64,000 nt of DNA from VXYL01 sp965243095. Its GTDB lineage: Bacteria; Pseudomonadota; Gammaproteobacteria; Pseudomonadales; Azotimanducaceae. Shown piece by piece: positions 35,034 to 44,213 of the stretch (position 1 is the stretch's first letter; each line of letters begins with the position of its first letter). Made by a program: the position numbers and the translations under genes. The notes beneath the pieces are model-generated. The model saw nothing but the letters and a program-made list of their open reading frames with translations, did not search any database and was not told where the DNA came from. The stretch spans positions 248,001 through 312,000 of the forward strand of contig OZ251530.1 in the NCBI GenBank assembly GCA_965243095.1, written 5' to 3'.

Positions 35034-38000
35034 ATGCCATTTGAAGCGCTGCTTATCGCCAATCGTGGCGAAATAGCCATTCGCATCGCCCGCGCCGCCA
35101 CCGATCTCGGGGTGCGGGCGGTGGCCGTGTATTCCGAGGACGACGCCGGCAGTTTGCACCGGCGGGTGGCCGACGATGCCCATGCGTTGGCGGCGGCGGG
35201 GGCGGCGGCGTATTTGGACGAGGAGGCCATCGTCGCGGCGGCCAAGACCGCGGGTTGCGACGCCATCCATCCGGGCTACGGCTTTCTCGCCGAGCGCGCC
35301 AGCTTGGCGCGGCGGTGCGCGGACGCCGGCATCGTGTTCGTGGGGCCGAAGGCGGCGCACCTCGAGCTGTTTGGCGACAAGGGCCGCGCCCGGGCCGCTG
35401 CGGTGGCGGCCGACGTGCCGGTGTTGGCGGGGTGCAACAGCGCCGTGTCGCTCGTTGAGGCGAAGCGGTTTTTCGCCGGCTTGGATGGCGGGGCCATGAT
35501 CATCAAAGCCGTTGCCGGCGGAGGCGGGCGGGGCACGCGCATCGTCTCGAACGAAGGCGAAGTCGAAAGCGCCTACGAGCGCTGCCGCTCGGAAGCGAAG
35601 GCGGCCTTCGGCGTTGCGGACGTGTATGTCGAGCAGTTCCTGCCCCGCGCCCGCCATGTGGAAGTGCAGATCCTCGGCGACCGGGAAGGCAACGTCACGC
35701 ACCTTGGCGAGCGCGAGTGCAGTGTTCAGCGCCGTCATCAAAAGGTGGTGGAGGTGGCGCCGGCGCCGGCGTTGGACGACGACCTGCGCGCCGACATCAT
35801 CGCCGCCGCCGTGCGCTTCGCCGAGCGCGAGGGCTACGAGAACCTCGGCACATTCGAGTTTCTGGTGGATGCATCGGGAAGCGGCACCCAACAGTTCGTG
35901 TTCATCGAAACCAACGCCCGCCTGCAGGTGGAGCACACCGTCACCGAGGAAGTGACTGGCGTGGACATCGTGCAATCGCAAATCCGTCTGGCGGGCGGCG
36001 CCACCTTGCCGCAACTCGGCTTGGCGCAGCCCATCGAGCCGCGCGGCTACGCCATCCAAACCCGCGTGAACATGGAGACCTTCGGCGAGGATGGCGCGGT
36101 GCGTCCGGCCAGCGGCACGCTCACCGCCTACGAAGCGCCGAACGGCCCGGGCGTGCGCACCGACGGGTTCGGCTACGCCGGCTACCGCACCAGCACAGCG
36201 TTCGATTCGCTGCTGGCGAAAGTGATCGCTCACTCCCCCGCGGACGACTTCCGCGCCGCCATCTCCCGCGCCAGCCGCGCCCTTTCGGAGTTCCGCGTGG
36301 AAGGTGTGGCCACCAACATCCCGTTTCTGCGCAACGTGCTCGGCCACGAGGATTTCGCCACCGGCGGCGTGCATGCGCGCTGGGTGGACGAGCATCTGGC
36401 GGAACTCGCCACGCCGCCGGCAGACGCCCCGCAACGGTTCGCCACCAGCGCGGCTGCACCAGACGCCGCGGCCGGCTTCGCCGGAGCGCGCGTGGACAGC
36501 AGCGATCCACTGGCGCTCTTCGATCACGACGCCAAGGTGAAAGCCGAACAAGCCGACGCCGGTACCCCGCCCGCAGCCGCGGCGGCGGCAACCGGCCCGG
36601 AAGGCGCCACCGGCGTGAGTTCGCCCATGCAAGGCACCATCGTCTCGCTGGACGTGGCGGCCGGTGACGAAGTGCGCGCCGGGCAGCAGGTGGCGGTGGT
36701 GGAAGCCATGAAGATGGAGCACGTCATCGCCGCCCCGCACGATGGCGTGGTGCGCGAAGTGACCATGCGCGAAGGCGACGTGGTGCGCGAGGGCTACCCC
36801 ATCGTGTTCATCGAGGAAGCCGAAGTGCGCGCCGGCGCGGCCGCCGACGTGGAAGCCGCGGACCCGGATTTCATCCGCCCAGACCTCGCCCTCACCTACG
36901 AACGCCACGCCTACGTCCTGGACGAAAACCGCCCGGAAGCCGTCGCCAAGCGCTACGCCCGCGGTTACCGGATGCCGCGCGAGAACATCGCCCAGCTCAT
37001 GGACGCCGGCTCCTTCAAGGAGTATTGGCCGCTGGTGGTCGCCCGCCAACACCGCCGCCACGACATGGAGACGCTGCGCCGCAACACCCCGGCGGACGGC
37101 CTGATCGCCGGCATCGGCACCGTAAACGCCGACCTGTTCGGCGAAGAAGCGGCGCGCACGATGCTCGTCCACTACGACTACACCGTGCTCGCCGGCACCC
37201 AAGGCGGCCGCAACCACTACAAGCAGGATCGGATGTTCGAGCTGGCGCACCGCTTCCGCATCCCGCTCATCCTGTTCGGCGAGGGCGGCGGCGGCCGGCC
37301 GGGCGACGACGGCAACGGCCCGGGCGTCGCCTTCGACACCCACACCTTCACGCGCTTCTCGCAGCTCTCCGGCCTGGTGCCGCTGGTGAGCGTGATCAAC
37401 GGGCGCACCTTCGCCGGCAACACCGCGCTGGTGGCCTGCTGCGACGTCATCATCGCCACCGAGCGCACCACTGTGGCGATGGGCGGCCCGGCGATGATCG
37501 AAGGCGGCGGCCTCGGCATCTACACGCCGGAGGAAGTGGGCCCCATGTCCTTCCAAGTGCCGAACGGCGTGGTGGACCTCCTCGCCAAGGACGAAGCGGA
37601 CGCCGTGGCGGTGGCGAAGAAGTACCTCTCCTATTTCCAAGGCCGCACGCAAGACTGGCAAGCCCACGACCAGCGCCCGTTGCGCCACGTCGTGCCGGAG
37701 AACCGGCTGCGCCTCTACAACATGAAGGACATCGTCCACACCATCGCCGACGTGGGCTCCGTGCAGGAGATCCGCGAGCGGTTCGGCATCGGCGTGATCA
37801 CCGCGTTCATCCGCGTGGAAGGCCACCCGCTGGGCGTGATCGCCAACAATCCGCACCACCTCGCCGGCGCCATCGACTCCGACGCCGCGGACAAAGGCGC
37901 GCGTTTCGTGCAACTGTGCGACGCTTTCGACATCCCCGTACTCAGCCTGATGGACTGCCCGGGCATGATGGTGGGCCCGGACGTGGAACGCACCGCCCTA

Positions 38001-38429
38001 GTGCGCCACTGCGTGCGCATGTTCAACGCCGGCGCCAACATGACCACGCCCCTGTTCGGCGTGGTGGTGCGCAAAGCCTACGGCCTCGGCGTGCAAGCCA
38101 TGTGCGGCGCCAGCTCGCTGGTGGGCTTCTTCACCGTAGCCTGGCCCACCGCGGAGTTCGCCGGCATGAACATCGAAGGCTCGGTGAAGCTGGGCTACCG
38201 CAAAGAGCTCGCCGCCATCGAGGATGCCGAGGAGCGGCGCGTGGAGTTCGAACGCCGCGTCGCCGGCGCCTACGAAGGCGCCAAAGCCATCAACTCCGGC
38301 GTAGGCGGCGGCCTAGACGACGTGATCGACCCGGCGGACACGCGTGGCTGGATAGCAAGCAGCCTGAAACGCCTGCCGCCGAAGCAACCGCGCACGGAGA
38401 AGAAGTACCCCTACATCGACACTTGGTAG
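35034..38429 (+). CDS. Single-chain acyl-CoA carboxylase (BC-BCCP-CT)
   Basis: The 1,131-residue protein has biotin carboxylase (residues 1-450: LLIANRGEIAIRIARAA, IKAVAGGGGRGTRI, FIETNARLQVEHTVTEEVTG), biotinyl domain with Lys560 in VVEAMKMEHVIA, and carboxyltransferase at 640-1131 (GEGGGGRPGDDG, RTTVAMGGPAMIEGGGLGIY, LMDCPGMMVGPDVE). About 120 kDa matches long-chain acyl-CoA carboxylases (LCC), where all three functions sit in one chain; these accept short to long acyl-CoAs. ATG 35034 follows GGGGGA. It stands alone. Confidence 0.93.
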   Translation: MPFEALLIANRGEIAIRIARAATDLGVRAVAVYSEDDAGSLHRRVADDAHALAAAGAAAYLDEEAIVAAAKTAGCDAIHPGYGFLAERASLARRCADAGIVFVGPKAAHLELFGDKGRARAAAVAADVPVLAGCNSAVSLVEAKRFFAGLDGGAMIIKAVAGGGGRGTRIVSNEGEVESAYERCRSEAKAAFGVADVYVEQFLPRARHVEVQILGDREGNVTHLGERECSVQRRHQKVVEVAPAPALDDDLRADIIAAAVRFAEREGYENLGTFEFLVDASGSGTQQFVFIETNARLQVEHTVTEEVTGVDIVQSQIRLAGGATLPQLGLAQPIEPRGYAIQTRVNMETFGEDGAVRPASGTLTAYEAPNGPGVRTDGFGYAGYRTSTAFDSLLAKVIAHSPADDFRAAISRASRALSEFRVEGVATNIPFLRNVLGHEDFATGGVHARWVDEHLAELATPPADAPQRFATSAAAPDAAAGFAGARVDSSDPLALFDHDAKVKAEQADAGTPPAAAAAATGPEGATGVSSPMQGTIVSLDVAAGDEVRAGQQVAVVEAMKMEHVIAAPHDGVVREVTMREGDVVREGYPIVFIEEAEVRAGAAADVEAADPDFIRPDLALTYERHAYVLDENRPEAVAKRYARGYRMPRENIAQLMDAGSFKEYWPLVVARQHRRHDMETLRRNTPADGLIAGIGTVNADLFGEEAARTMLVHYDYTVLAGTQGGRNHYKQDRMFELAHRFRIPLILFGEGGGGRPGDDGNGPGVAFDTHTFTRFSQLSGLVPLVSVINGRTFAGNTALVACCDVIIATERTTVAMGGPAMIEGGGLGIYTPEEVGPMSFQVPNGVVDLLAKDEADAVAVAKKYLSYFQGRTQDWQAHDQRPLRHVVPENRLRLYNMKDIVHTIADVGSVQEIRERFGIGVITAFIRVEGHPLGVIANNPHHLAGAIDSDAADKGARFVQLCDAFDIPVLSLMDCPGMMVGPDVERTALVRHCVRMFNAGANMTTPLFGVVVRKAYGLGVQAMCGASSLVGFFTVAWPTAEFAGMNIEGSVKLGYRKELAAIEDAEERRVEFERRVAGAYEGAKAINSGVGGGLDDVIDPADTRGWIASSLKRLPPKQPRTEKKYPYIDTW

Positions 38430-38436
38430 GGAACCC

Positions 38437-38512
38437 CTGGGAGCGCGGGCGTCTCGCCCGCACTTCTCCCGAGTATTTCACCCTATGCGGGCGAGACGCC
38501 CGCGATCCTGGG
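38437..38512. repeat. Dispersed palindromic repeat, inverted pair (R5)
   Basis: Two inverted hairpins GCGGGCG-TCT-CGCCCGC and GCGGGCG-AGA-CGCCCGC, with CTGGGAG and ATCCTGGG outside, the same architecture as R4. It follows the carboxylase stop directly and may terminate transcription. Confidence 0.8.
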
Positions 38513-38779
38513 ACGCGCCGCAGCTAGACGCCACCAAACGTCGCACACCTCGGCGGGATCCCGTCCTTGATCTTCACGCCGAAACTGTGCAATATCCATC
38601 GCCGATGACATGCGCGGGTGCCCGCTTTGCCGGGCTGCCCGTCGAATACAACAGCCCGAATGGGCCTAGGGGGTAGCTTCCCGGGGCTTGGGCGAACAGG
38701 CGGGGCTCCGCATTCCTGCGCGTGTCATCAACAGCCCGGCGCTGCCGGGGACGATGAACATCGGGAGGGAGAACCCACC
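38513..38779. other. Leader region before the CsgG-like gene
   Basis: About 270 bp with several G/C stems (GGCCTAGGGGG, CCCGGGGCTTGGG) and no conserved frame. It may carry the promoter of the CsgG-like gene; no consensus boxes were firmly placed. Confidence 0.4.
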
Positions 38780-39709
38780 ATGAAGAAGGCAACCGCCATT
38801 CTGCTGGCCGCGATCGTCGCGGCCGCGTCGTTCGGCCAAGGCAAGGCCACCATCGGCGTCGGGGGCATCGAGTACCGCGCCATGGACTCGGACTCGAACA
38901 AGCGCCTGCGCGCCTACGGACGCGAACCCCGCGAGGACACGCGGGCGTTCGTGGACATGATCACGACGGCCCTCGTGAAAACCAACAAGTTCAACGTGAT
39001 GGAGCGCGACCGCCTCGGCGAAATCGCCAAGGAGCAGGGCCTGCAGGCGTTCTCCGACGGCCGCTTCCCCACGGGCGTGAGCGTCGATGGCGTCGACTAC
39101 ATCCTTCTCGGCGCGATCACCGAGTACGGCACGAAAGCCCAAGCCGCCCAATTCGGCGGGTTCGGCAGCGAGTCCGAGACCGCCCGCATGGCTGTCGATG
39201 TGCGCGTCCTCGATGCCCAGACCGGGCAAATCGGCTTCGCGGACACGATCAGCAAGGAAGTGCGCACCGGCGGCGCGTTCGCCATAGAGGGCGTGGGATC
39301 CGCCGGCGAGTCGGACTCCAGCGCCGCCCTCGGCGAGGTCATGCGCGTAACCGCCAAAGGCGTCACGGCGCTGATCGTCTCCAACATCTTCCCCATCAAG
39401 GTCGTGCGCGTACAGGCCAATGGCGAGGTCATGCTCAACTACGGCACCGCCCTGCTCGGCGAAAACGACGTGCTGGACGTGTTCAGCCAAGGCGAGGCGT
39501 TCATCGACCCGGACACCGGCGAGGAACTGGGCCGCGAAGAGACCCTCGTGGGCAAGCTGCAGATCACGAGCGTCCAAGACCGGTTCTCCAAAGCGACGGT
39601 CATCGAAGGCGAGGGCGTGGCGGATGGAATGCTCGCCAGGATCACCAACGAGGTGATCGACAAGAAAGGCCGGAAGAAGAGCAAGAAGAAGAAGCGCAAG
39701 CTGTTCTAA
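38780..39709 (+). CDS. CsgG/HfaB-like secreted protein
   Basis: The 309-residue protein has a signal peptide without lipobox Cys (MKKATAILLAAIVAAASFGQ). CsgG-like features follow: GVGGIEYRAMDSD, FVDMITTALVKTNKFNVMER, DGVDYILLGAITEYGTK, VRVLDAQTGQIGFADT. CsgG forms the outer-membrane pore for curli subunits; this protein lacks lipidation, and no curli genes are here. Residues 225-295 add an extra beta domain; the C-terminus is a lysine-rich tail (KKGRKKSKKKKRKLF). GGGAGGGAG precedes ATG 38780. Pore function is uncertain. Confidence 0.8.
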   Translation: MKKATAILLAAIVAAASFGQGKATIGVGGIEYRAMDSDSNKRLRAYGREPREDTRAFVDMITTALVKTNKFNVMERDRLGEIAKEQGLQAFSDGRFPTGVSVDGVDYILLGAITEYGTKAQAAQFGGFGSESETARMAVDVRVLDAQTGQIGFADTISKEVRTGGAFAIEGVGSAGESDSSAALGEVMRVTAKGVTALIVSNIFPIKVVRVQANGEVMLNYGTALLGENDVLDVFSQGEAFIDPDTGEELGREETLVGKLQITSVQDRFSKATVIEGEGVADGMLARITNEVIDKKGRKKSKKKKRKLF

Positions 39710-39729
39710 ACCACCCGGCAAGCGGACGC

Positions 39730-40245
39730 CTAAACCAACTTAGCGATGACTTGCATTCGCGTTTGAGAATCGTTTCGAGCGGGAGACGTCCCGATCGCGC
39801 CATTTCTTCGGCGGTGGCGCGAGGGCGTCCCCGGTTCGCTCCCGAACCGCCCTCGAACGCTCGGCGGGAAAGTCCCGCGTCGGGCGGGCTTCGGGCGAAG
39901 GCGCGCGAAGCGCAGGAGGTTGTGGGCGACACCGCCGACTGCACCTGCGTTGAACCGCGGCAGCCCGCGCCAGAGGCAGCGCCCCAGCCCGAAGCAGCGC
40001 TTCAGGTAGGAGAGTACGCCTCGGCGCCGGGGCGCGGAAACCGCTTGAGCAGGCCTGCTGCCACGCCGACGCGATCATGTCCTTGCGCTTGAGGCGCGCT
40101 TCTTGCTGAATACCGCGTGCTCGACGCCCAGCGCCTTGGCACCCTCAAGGTTCTCCTTGAGGCGTATAGCCGCTGTCGAACGCCGCCTTGGCGCGCGGCA
40201 CCGTAGCGCACTCGGCCACCCGCTCCAGCATCGGCAGGGCGGACC
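39730..40245 (-). pseudogene. Decayed transposase fragments (ISNCY/IS1182-like C-terminal region)
   Basis: Reading the minus strand, pieces of a DDE transposase appear in shifting frames: PMLERVAECATVPRAKAAF, then LKENLEGAKALGVEHAVFSK, then GVLSYLKRCFGLGRCLWRG, then LPRFNAGAVGGVAHNLLRFA, ending near TAG 39730-39732. Several frameshifts separate them. No terminal inverted repeats seen. It marks an old insertion next to the accessory block. Confidence 0.75.
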
Positions 40246-40330
40246 AAGGGCGTCAGGGCAGGTGGAACGAGGGCGACGTGGACAGAGTCATGGAGGTGCT
40301 GCGGGTGTAGAAGAACCGGCCGCTGAGCAG

Positions 40331-40546
40331 CTAAGCCAGCTTCCCTACGGGCGGCTCGTTGTTGGTCAAAATGATGGCCTTGTCGCCCAGCTTGCCGAGC
40401 ACCCACAGATCTCCGTGATGGTCGCCTGCTTCCGCCAAGTCGTTCTTGTCGACCTTCACGAACGCGACTTTCGCGCCCGGCAACCTCAAGTACACGTCCC
40501 CGTCGAAATCCCTGACTTCCTGAGCGAACTTCCTTGGTTCAGCCAC
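40331..40546 (-). CDS. Small hypothetical protein (about 71 residues)
   Basis: Starting at GTG 40546 the protein reads VAEPRKFAQEVRDFDGDVY, LRLPGAKVAFVKVDKNDLA, then DLWVLGKLGDKAIILTNNEP. An ATG at 40603 would add 19 residues. The beta-rich pattern and complete frame in a decayed region suggest a real gene; no family recognised. Confidence 0.45.
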   Translation of the reverse strand: MAEPRKFAQEVRDFDGDVYLRLPGAKVAFVKVDKNDLAEAGDHHGDLWVLGKLGDKAIILTNNEPPVGKLA

Positions 40547-40869
40547 GCTAATCCCTCGTGCGAAACAGCCTGCAACCGTACCACACGACATCATGAAAGC
40601 CAATTGCCCTGCTATGGATATAACTCATTGATCTATAATGGACTAAAGTGCCGTATTGGGGGTTCACATGGTCCGTTTTGTGGCCGAGGGCGGCCGAAGG
40701 CGGCCAGCCCGCGGCGGGTGTGTGACGTTTTTTGTGCAAGGGGACAGGCGAAGGGGCTGGTAGGTTGGGGGTCACCGTGATTTCCTTTTGGTAGAGGCGG
40801 TTTAGCGGCTGCTGGTGTTGGCGCTAGAGTTCCCTGCGCTTTGCCGAAGACCCGCACGCTGGTCGAGCA

Positions 40870-41019
40870 GATTGCAACGCGCCGCATTCCGCTTGAAGTC
40901 TGCCCGACCCAGACGTGAACCGGCAACCCGCGCTGGACGACCATCCCGTCGCCGAGCAGAGCGGGCAGCCGAACCTCCGCAAGGCCGGCGAGAGCCAGCA
41001 AACAGAAAACGAACGGCAC
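40870..41019 (-). pseudogene. Truncated sialate O-acetylesterase-like fragment
   Basis: From ATG 41019 a signal-like start (MPFVFCLLALAGLA) leads to EVRLPALLGDGMVVQRGLPV and HVW, matching the N-terminus of SASA-type sialate O-acetylesterases (…LFSDGMVLQR…VW). The homology stops after about 45 residues, where sequence becomes unrelated, so only the N-terminal stub remains (the frame itself stays open to about 40633). Confidence 0.65.
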
Positions 41020-41090
41020 GAGCTATTTCATGGGACCGCTATTATGACGCGGACGGACGAGCAGCAGGCAGGCAAATCAAAGGTCAGCGC

Positions 41091-41387
41091 ATGGTGATCA
41101 AGGTCAACGTAGCGGAAGCCAAAGCTCGGTTCTCCGCCTACTTGAGAACCGTTGAGGCGGGGGAGACCTTCGTCGTTTGCCGGCGCAACGTGCCCATCGC
41201 CGAGATCAGCGCCGTACCCCAGCGTCCGCAACAGCCACGTCGCTTGGGCATCGACCGCGGCATGGTGGTGCCGCCCAGCTTCTTTGAACCGCTGCCAGAC
41301 GCGCTGCTGGATGGGTTTGAGGGGCGCGGCGCCGGTGGGGATCGAGGTGCCAACAACGGCCTTGCGCAGCGCCCCAAACGGCGATAA
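41091..41387 (+). CDS. Phd/YefM-type antitoxin without adjacent toxin
   Basis: The 98-residue protein has the antitoxin DNA-binding fold: IKVNVAEAKARFSAYLRTVE, AGETFVVCRRNVPIAEISAV, and a C-terminal VVPPSFFEPLPDALLDGF that in other systems binds a PIN toxin. Downstream is not a toxin but, after about 155 bp, the methyltransferase-nuclease gene. It is either an orphan or has been recruited to control the next gene. ATG 41091; an open frame extends upstream but is not antitoxin-like. Confidence 0.75.
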   Translation: MVIKVNVAEAKARFSAYLRTVEAGETFVVCRRNVPIAEISAVPQRPQQPRRLGIDRGMVVPPSFFEPLPDALLDGFEGRGAGGDRGANNGLAQRPKRR

Positions 41388-41543
41388 GCTTCGAGCTATG
41401 GACATAGGCAAACAACTGCCCGCCGGCGTAGACTGGCGGCGGGTGGGCGGGAACGCGGCCCCCCCCGACGTGGCTAACCGGATCTTCCAATCTGGACTGG
41501 TGGGCGGCAACACTCCCACCCAACAACGACGTGCACGGCTGAC

Positions 41544-42953
41544 GTGGCCGTGCAGCCCAACAGCCTCTACTACGGCGACTGCCTCGACGTCATGGGCAAG
41601 TGGCCCGATGGTTGTTTCGACCTCGTGTATCTTGACCCGCCCTTCAACTCGAAAGCCAACTACAACATCTTGTTCGGCCGCGGCGGCGGGAAGGACAATC
41701 TCGCCCAGGTCATGGCGTTCGAGGACACTTGGCGATGGGACGACAAGGCCGCCGATCGGGTTGACTCCATCCGGCGGGCCACGGCGCACCCCGCCCACGA
41801 CGCGATAACGGGCCTGCACATCGCATTGGACGACTGCGGGATGGTGGCCTACCTGTCGTACATGGCCGAGCGGCTGGTTGAAATAAAGCGCATCCTCAAG
41901 GACACGGGAAGCGTGTACCTACACTGCGATCCCACGGCATCGCACTATCTCAAGGTGGTGATGGACGCCGTATTCGGCCACGGCAATTTCCGCAACGAAA
42001 TCGTCTGGCGCATTGGTTGGATTTCAGGCTTCAAGTCACAGAAGAGAGGTTGGATAAGGAACCATGACACACTGCTTTACTATCTCCGAGGACAAAAGGC
42101 GACAAAGCGATTCAACAAAGAGTACATTCCTTACCCTCCAAACTACGTCCGACGAGATGGCAAGGCCCCTCGTGGCAAAGGCGTTCCCGTTGAGGACACT
42201 TGGAACTGTTCCAATGCTGATGTACTAGACTCGATAATGATCAAGAGTTTCTCGACCGAGAAGCTCGGCTACCCCACACAAAAACCTGTTGCGCTGTTGG
42301 AACGCATCATCAAGGCATCGTCCAATGAGGGCGATCTTGTTCTCGATCCTTTCTGCGGTTGCGGCACGACCATTGACGCGGCCAACCGACTCGGTCGAAA
42401 GTGGGTGGGCATCGACATCTCGCCATTCGCGATAGACCTAGTGAAACACCGGCGGCTAAAGGACAGTGCCATACCGGTAATGGGCGTCCCGTTGGATGTG
42501 GCGTCCGCTCGGACGATGGCACGTTCCGCGCCCTTCGAGTTCGAGAAATGGGCCGTTTCCCGCATCCCGGGCATGGCGCCCAACAACAAACAGGTTGGGG
42601 ATGGTGGTGTGGACGGACGCGGCAGGGTCTACGAGGCCACCAACGGCCACGCGCTAGTGCTGGCGCAAGTCAAAGGCGGGAAGTTCAACCTCGACCAGCT
42701 ACGCGCCTTCCTGTACACGGTGAAACACAACAAGGCGGCGCTCGGCATCTACATCACGCTCGACAAGGTGACTTCCCGGACCGCCAAGGCGCAGGCAGCG
42801 GACGCGGGTACGTTCAAGATGGGGGCGAAGGCGTACCCGAAGGTGCAGCTATGGAGCATTGCCGAACACTTTGACGACAGGGAGCCAAGCCTGCCGCCGC
42901 TGGCCGATCCCTATACGGGCAAGGCCATGCAACGGGACATCCTGACCGGGTAA
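41544..42953 (+). CDS. DNA methyltransferase fused to Mrr-like nuclease domain
   Basis: The 469-residue protein carries a beta-class amino-methyltransferase (motif IV LVYLDPPFNSKANYN at residues 28-42 comes before the SAM motif I LDPFCGCGTTIDAA from about 268) and a C-terminal domain with D357 (GDGGVDGRG) and Q375-V-K377 (LAQVKGGK), the G(V/I)D…QxK pattern of Mrr-type nucleases. Both activities could form a one-chain restriction-modification enzyme. The specificity region about 150-230 has lower GC than neighbours. GTG 41544 start; the 41398-41543 upstream stretch is open but unassigned. The AlbA_2 gene follows after 33 bp. Confidence 0.85.
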   Translation: MAVQPNSLYYGDCLDVMGKWPDGCFDLVYLDPPFNSKANYNILFGRGGGKDNLAQVMAFEDTWRWDDKAADRVDSIRRATAHPAHDAITGLHIALDDCGMVAYLSYMAERLVEIKRILKDTGSVYLHCDPTASHYLKVVMDAVFGHGNFRNEIVWRIGWISGFKSQKRGWIRNHDTLLYYLRGQKATKRFNKEYIPYPPNYVRRDGKAPRGKGVPVEDTWNCSNADVLDSIMIKSFSTEKLGYPTQKPVALLERIIKASSNEGDLVLDPFCGCGTTIDAANRLGRKWVGIDISPFAIDLVKHRRLKDSAIPVMGVPLDVASARTMARSAPFEFEKWAVSRIPGMAPNNKQVGDGGVDGRGRVYEATNGHALVLAQVKGGKFNLDQLRAFLYTVKHNKAALGIYITLDKVTSRTAKAQAADAGTFKMGAKAYPKVQLWSIAEHFDDREPSLPPLADPYTGKAMQRDILTG

Positions 42954-42986
42954 GGTACGCTGCTACGCAAGTCCCGGGGTGCCACC

Positions 42987-44213
42987 GTGAACCAGCCCGA
43001 GCTGCTCGATCTAATACGCAACGGCGAGGACTCCACCGTGGAGTTCAAGCGGGACGATGCGCGGAACCACGAGCTCGCCGGGGAACTGGTCGCCCTACTC
43101 AACTTGGAAGGCGGTGTCGTCCTGTTGGGAGTGGCTGACGATGGCGGCATCGTCGGCACTACGCGCGATCGCCTTGAGGACTGGGTGGCCGAGTTGTGCC
43201 GAACCAAGATCGAGCCGCCTATCGTGCCGATGTTCTCTCGGGTCCGAGACGCGGCGCCCGGGCGCGACGTGCTTGCCGTTCGCGTCACGGTTGGGCCGGA
43301 CAAGCCTTACGCGCACCTTCACGACAACCAGCGGACGTACTACATCCGCGTCGGCGGCACGTCGCGGGAGACGAGCCGGGAGGAACTCGAACGGATGTAC
43401 CAAGCATCGGGGCGATTGCGCTACGGTTTGAAGCCGGTCCCGGGTGCGGGGTTCGATGCGTTCGATTTGCGCGGTCTTCTCGACTACCTGACCCGCGTTG
43501 TCGGCGGCGAGGCGCCGGCGCAGGACGACCGACCGGGGTGGGAGACACTGCTGTGCAATCTCGGATTGATGATCGATTCCGCCGGCATCTGCGTGGCAAC
43601 CGTGGACGGGCTGCTGTTGTTCGGCAAGGAGCCCGCTCGGCACTTGCCGCAATCCGGCATCCGAGCGCTTTGTTACGGGGAGGAGGAAGCCGGCTACGCG
43701 GCGCGCGCCGACGAAGACCTACGCGGCCCGCTGGTGTCGCTACGCGCCGAAGACGATCCCTCGTTCGAGGGCGGCCTTGTCGATCGCGCTTGGGATTTCG
43801 TCCGTCGCAACACCGCGCCCACGGCCCGATTTGAGGGGTTGCGCCGCATCGACCGCTGGGAGTTCCCCGAAAGCGTCATCCGCGAGGCGCTGGTGAACGC
43901 GCTCGTCCACCGCGACTACAGCATCGCCGGCACCGATGTCATGCTCGCCATCTATCCGAACCGGCTCGAAATCGAAAGCCCGGGCCGGTTGCCCAACACG
44001 GTGACCGTCGAAGGCATCAAAGCCGGCGCCCGCTACGCGCGCAATCAAACGCTGGTGAACGTCATGCGCGACTACGGCTATGTGGAGTCTCGCGGCATGG
44101 GCGTGCGCAACAAGATCATTCCCGGGATGCGCGCCCACAACGGCACCGAGCCGGATTTGATCGAAGCGGCGCACCGCTTCACCGTTCGCCTGTGGAAGGA
44201 ACCCGGCGTCTAA
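42987..44213 (+). CDS. AlbA_2/Schlafen-domain and HATPase_c_4 protein
   Basis: The 408-residue protein begins with an AlbA_2 (Schlafen AlbA) domain: VEFKRDDARNHELAGELVAL, LNLEGGVVLLGVADDGGIVG, YIRVGGTSRE. A middle linker leads to a HATPase_c_4 domain with FPESVIREALVNALVHRDYS (N box), IESPGRLPNTV (G box) and SRGMGVRNKI. Such proteins are called putative DNA-binding/transcriptional regulators and occur in defence islands. GTG 42987 start is 33 nt after the methyltransferase-nuclease stop, so cotranscription is likely. Its stop overlaps the convergent AAA gene by 4 nt. Confidence 0.85.
   Translation: MNQPELLDLIRNGEDSTVEFKRDDARNHELAGELVALLNLEGGVVLLGVADDGGIVGTTRDRLEDWVAELCRTKIEPPIVPMFSRVRDAAPGRDVLAVRVTVGPDKPYAHLHDNQRTYYIRVGGTSRETSREELERMYQASGRLRYGLKPVPGAGFDAFDLRGLLDYLTRVVGGEAPAQDDRPGWETLLCNLGLMIDSAGICVATVDGLLLFGKEPARHLPQSGIRALCYGEEEAGYAARADEDLRGPLVSLRAEDDPSFEGGLVDRAWDFVRRNTAPTARFEGLRRIDRWEFPESVIREALVNALVHRDYSIAGTDVMLAIYPNRLEIESPGRLPNTVTVEGIKAGARYARNQTLVNVMRDYGYVESRGMGVRNKIIPGMRAHNGTEPDLIEAAHRFTVRLWKEPGV

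Noticed and set aside
35016..37913. 965-codon minus-strand frame opposite the carboxylase
   Set aside because: His/Arg/Gly-rich composition without domains; the sense strand is a complete carboxylase.
27054..38512. Paired palindromes considered as a CRISPR array
   Set aside because: Inverted pairs at separate loci with no regular spacers.
38513..38779. G/C stems before the CsgG-like gene considered as a structured RNA
   Set aside because: No match to 6S, 4.5S, RNase P or a riboswitch that I could support.
41398..41543. Open stretch upstream of the methylase considered as its N-terminus
   Set aside because: Different frame from the methylase and no family similarity.
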